DNA of 8,393 nucleotides from an uncultured Eubacterium sp. (GTDB taxonomy: Bacteria; Bacillota; Clostridia; Lachnospirales; Lachnospiraceae), in contig CAMKHH010000036.1 in NCBI GenBank assembly GCA_946412445.1, positions 1-8,393 on the forward strand. Reading direction: 5' to 3'. The notes below the pieces were generated by a model. That model searched no databases. It was not told where the DNA came from and was given only the letters and a program-made list of their open reading frames with translations. Position 1 is the first letter of the stretch; each line of letters starts with the position of its first letter. Position numbers and translations under genes: made by a program. Below are positions 6,355-8,393 of this stretch, one piece after another.

Positions 6355-7635
6355 ATGAAGATTAATAAACTTATAAAGCCACTGCTAGGAGAGCTTTCAG
6401 TTCCCGGAGACAAATCGATTTCCCATCGTGCAATTATGCTGGGTGCACTTTGTGAGGGGATTACCGAAGTCAGTCATTTCCTGGAAAGTGCAGACTGTCT
6501 TTCTACAATCTCCTGTTTTGAAAAAATGGGAATTCAGATTGAAAAGCAAGAGGACCGTGTGATGGTCCGCGGAAAGGGACTGCGTGGACTGCAGGCACCC
6601 GAAACTGCATTAGACTGTGGAAACAGCGGTACAACCATGCGTCTGATTTCCGGAATTCTGTCCGGACAGGATTTTTCCTGTAAACTTGCAGGTGATGCTT
6701 CCATACAAAAGCGCCCCATGAAACGGATTATATCTCCTCTGCTCTCCATGGGTGCGGATATCCGGAGCATAAAATCCAATGACTGCGCACCGCTTCAGAT
6801 TAAAGGACAGCAGCTTCGGGGGATTCATTATGCATCTCCAATCGCCTCTGCCCAGGTGAAATCCTGTGTGCTGTTGGCCGGACTATATGCTGATACAAAA
6901 ACCTCAGTGACAGAGCCATATTTATCGCGAAACCATACGGAACTTATGCTTTCTTGCTTTGGGGCAGATGTGGAGTCACATGACACAACGGCATCCATTG
7001 TCCCAAATCCTATTCTGAACGGACAAAAGATTACAGTTCCCGGTGACATTTCCTCGGCCGCCTATTTTATAGCGGCAGCTCTTTTAATTCCGGGCTCTGA
7101 GATTTTACTGAAAGATGTAGGCATTAATCCTACTCGGGACGGTATCCTTAAAATATGTAAAGCTATGGGCGGAGATATTACTTTATTGAATATACATAAG
7201 CAGGGATTTGAGCCTGTTGCTGATTTATTGATCAAAGCCTCCAGTCTCCATGGAACTATAGTAGAAGGAGAAATAATTCCCACTTTGATAGATGAAATAC
7301 CAATCATTGCTGTTTTGGCTTCCTTTGCCCAGGGCACTACCATCATACGCGATGCCGAGGAGCTGAAGGTAAAAGAATCCAATCGCCTGGATATCATGGT
7401 AAAGGAGCTTTCCGCAATGGGGGGTGATATCGAAGGAACTGAAGACGGTATGATTATCCGGGGAGGAAAACCGCTCCACGGAGCGGTAATTGACAGCAGA
7501 CTTGATCACCGTATCGCCATGTCCTTTGCCATCGCAGGTCTTGCAGCAGAAGGTGAAAGTACCATAGAGCGCAGCCACTGTGTTGATATCTCCTATCCGG
7601 GATTTTTTAAAGCTCTGGACGCATTGCAGCAATAA
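6355..7635 (+). CDS. aroA: 3-phosphoshikimate 1-carboxyvinyltransferase (EPSP synthase)
   Basis: Transfers the enolpyruvyl group of PEP to shikimate 3-phosphate, the sixth step of the shikimate pathway, in the cytoplasm. The 426-residue product has the typical length. Conserved blocks are PGDKSISHR (17-25), DCGNSGTTMRL (87-97), RPMKR (120-124), SAQVKS (165-170), SRNHTE (191-196), INPTRDG (257-263), IDEIP (312-316), KESNR (340-344) and LDHRIAMS (383-390). Asp313, Glu341 and Arg386 fall at the same numbers as the E. coli active-site residues. The GDKS, SAQVK, RNHTE and NPTR motifs place it with class II EPSP synthases, a group often tolerant to glyphosate. The loop keeps the Gly (GNSGT) found in sensitive class I enzymes and has Leu where E. 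coli has Pro101. It is the last gene of the operon, with a terminator 2 bp after its stop. Confidence 0.98.
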   Translation: MKINKLIKPLLGELSVPGDKSISHRAIMLGALCEGITEVSHFLESADCLSTISCFEKMGIQIEKQEDRVMVRGKGLRGLQAPETALDCGNSGTTMRLISGILSGQDFSCKLAGDASIQKRPMKRIISPLLSMGADIRSIKSNDCAPLQIKGQQLRGIHYASPIASAQVKSCVLLAGLYADTKTSVTEPYLSRNHTELMLSCFGADVESHDTTASIVPNPILNGQKITVPGDISSAAYFIAAALLIPGSEILLKDVGINPTRDGILKICKAMGGDITLLNIHKQGFEPVADLLIKASSLHGTIVEGEIIPTLIDEIPIIAVLASFAQGTTIIRDAEELKVKESNRLDIMVKELSAMGGDIEGTEDGMIIRGGKPLHGAVIDSRLDHRIAMSFAIAGLAAEGESTIERSHCVDISYPGFFKALDALQQ

Positions 7636-7637
7636 CA

Positions 7638-7678
7638 GATATATAGAAAACCTGCCACCGGCAGGTTTTCTATATATC
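7638..7678. terminator. Bidirectional intrinsic terminator between aroA and the convergent gene
   Basis: A perfect 19-bp inverted repeat (7638-7656 and 7660-7678) surrounds a 3-nt loop, ACC. The GC-rich core CCTGCC/GGCAGG is flanked by AAAA on the left and TTTT on the right, so either transcript gets a GC stem followed by U residues. It fills almost the whole 44-bp gap between the aroA stop (7633-7635) and the stop of the minus-strand gene (7680-7682). The outer ATATAT segments lengthen the palindrome. Confidence 0.93.
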
Positions 7679-7679
7679 A

Positions 7680-8321
7680 TCACAACCGTGAATGCCCATA
7701 TCCATTTATCAATGCATCCAGTTTTACTTTATTCCTGCACAATTCACAGTCACCCGGAGCATAGCTCTTGTATGCCGGTACATCCTCCTGCCGGAAGATA
7801 GTATTAATTTGAATCCCGTTAAGTTCAGATATCTTACTGAATATAGAAGATATTCCCGCAATCTTTCCACCGTAGTAATGAACACTGTCAATGCAGTTAC
7901 GCAATAGCTGGCCTGTTGATGCGGATGCCGTCAGAAGTAATACATTCTTGTGTTCTATCATACTCCTGCAGTTATCCCTGAAAATCACATGACCGGAACC
8001 AATGAGCTCCGGGGCGGTAACATAGATGGTATTGTGCCTGTTCATAGACATAATGCCCGTATGCATCAGCTCTTCCGCCAGATAGGCACCGATAATCTGA
8101 GTTCCGTCCAGGCAGACAATTGTATCCACAACTGTAGAATGACTGTAACGTTGTGATAATACATAAGCAGCAACACGCGCTTCTGATGCTCTGGATTTCA
8201 TGGTTGTCATGTCAAAATAGTGAGAAATGTGAGAATTCGGTGTTGCAAAATGCCCCCTGTAAACCTTTAATTCAATACGCTTATCTTGTTTCGCTAAAAT
8301 CTTCTCTACTCTGGATTCCAT
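7680..8321 (-). CDS. Orotate phosphoribosyltransferase-like (PRTase fold) protein
   Basis: A 213-residue soluble protein starting MESRVEKILAKQDKRIELKV. The order of segments fits a type I phosphoribosyltransferase of the PyrE kind: an N-terminal hood-like part, VVDTIVCLDGTQIIGAYLAEEL (64-85), then a beta-strand plus loop VLLLTASASTG (127-137) and a strand-helix ending in YGGKIAGISSIFS. The 127-137 segment sits where the PRPP-binding loop (typically VDDVxxTG) should be. The two acidic residues are Thr131 and Ala132 here, so PRPP use is doubtful. The C-terminus has CELC (192-195) and ends in YGHSRL. It may be a regulator or scaffold that kept the fold, or a PRTase with altered chemistry; the sequence does not decide. 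The start rests on GGGGG (8332-8328), 6 nt before ATG. It is convergent with aroA and shares its terminator. No pyrimidine gene is visible nearby. Confidence 0.8.
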   Translation of the reverse strand: MESRVEKILAKQDKRIELKVYRGHFATPNSHISHYFDMTTMKSRASEARVAAYVLSQRYSHSTVVDTIVCLDGTQIIGAYLAEELMHTGIMSMNRHNTIYVTAPELIGSGHVIFRDNCRSMIEHKNVLLLTASASTGQLLRNCIDSVHYYGGKIAGISSIFSKISELNGIQINTIFRQEDVPAYKSYAPGDCELCRNKVKLDALINGYGHSRL

Positions 8322-8368
8322 ACGACACCCCCGTCTAAGAAATTTTATTGAATTTTCTCTTTCTGAAT

Positions 8369-8377
8369 ATTTTACCA
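8369..8377 (-). promoter_or_regulatory. Candidate extended -10 of the PRTase-like gene
   Basis: TGGTAAAAT fits an extended -10 element (TGn plus TAAAAT). It would give a start near 8362 and a leader of about 40 nt. The matching -35 would fall at or beyond the right edge of the window, so this call is tentative. Confidence 0.35.
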
Positions 8378-8393
8378 TTTGTCATAGTCAAAG

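Noticed and set aside
7225..7683. Minus-strand open frame of 152 codons opposite the aroA 3' end
   Set aside because: It is antisense to conserved EPSP synthase blocks and runs through the bidirectional terminator; no motif or start signal.
8322..8378. Longer start of the PRTase-like gene at ATG 8378
   Set aside because: No ribosome binding site is visible before it, and the added residues (SERENSIKF and so on) look like translated upstream DNA; it also overlaps the candidate -10.
8386..8391. Minus-strand TTGACT as -35 for the PRTase-like gene
   Set aside because: The spacing to the TAAAAT at 8374-8369 is only 11 nt, and at 16-18 nt the -10 candidates match poorly.

Overview
The window looks like core chromosome from a low-to-mid GC Firmicute of class Clostridia, most likely Lachnospiraceae-like. 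The reasons are a T-box leader in front of a tRNA synthetase, strong AGGAGG-type ribosome binding sites, sigma-A-type promoters, a divergent EF-G-like GTPase, and a TyrA that carries a C-terminal ACT domain. The taxon is inferred from protein style only; no search was run.

Left part (minus strand). leuS (leucyl-tRNA synthetase) runs off the left edge with its first 560 codons visible. In front of it, reading right to left, are a consensus-like promoter, a short leader RNA with a textbook T-box antiterminator and competing terminator, and an AAGGAGG ribosome binding site. Just upstream lies a complete 696-residue EF-G-like translational GTPase with its own promoter. It lacks the usual catalytic His after DTPG and has TEMD where NKxD is expected.

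Middle. Positions 3997-4217 form a divergent promoter region, with one promoter for the EF-G-like gene (minus) and one for the aromatic operon (plus).

Right part (plus strand). aroF, tyrA and aroA form a compact operon. It holds the entry step of the shikimate pathway (DAHP synthase), the sixth shikimate-pathway step (EPSP synthase, one before chorismate) and the committed step to tyrosine (prephenate dehydrogenase). AroF has an N-terminal regulatory-type domain and TyrA an ACT domain, so feedback on the enzymes by aromatic end products is likely. aroF and tyrA overlap by one base (TGATG), which suggests translational coupling. A perfect 19-bp hairpin right after aroA serves as terminator for aroA and for a convergent minus-strand gene. 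That gene encodes a 213-residue phosphoribosyltransferase-like protein whose PRPP loop has lost its acidic pair.

I found no mobile element, CRISPR array, tRNA or rRNA gene. I also found no convincing undescribed system. The parts that deserve a second look are the short T-box leader, the non-canonical GTPase and the degenerate PRTase.
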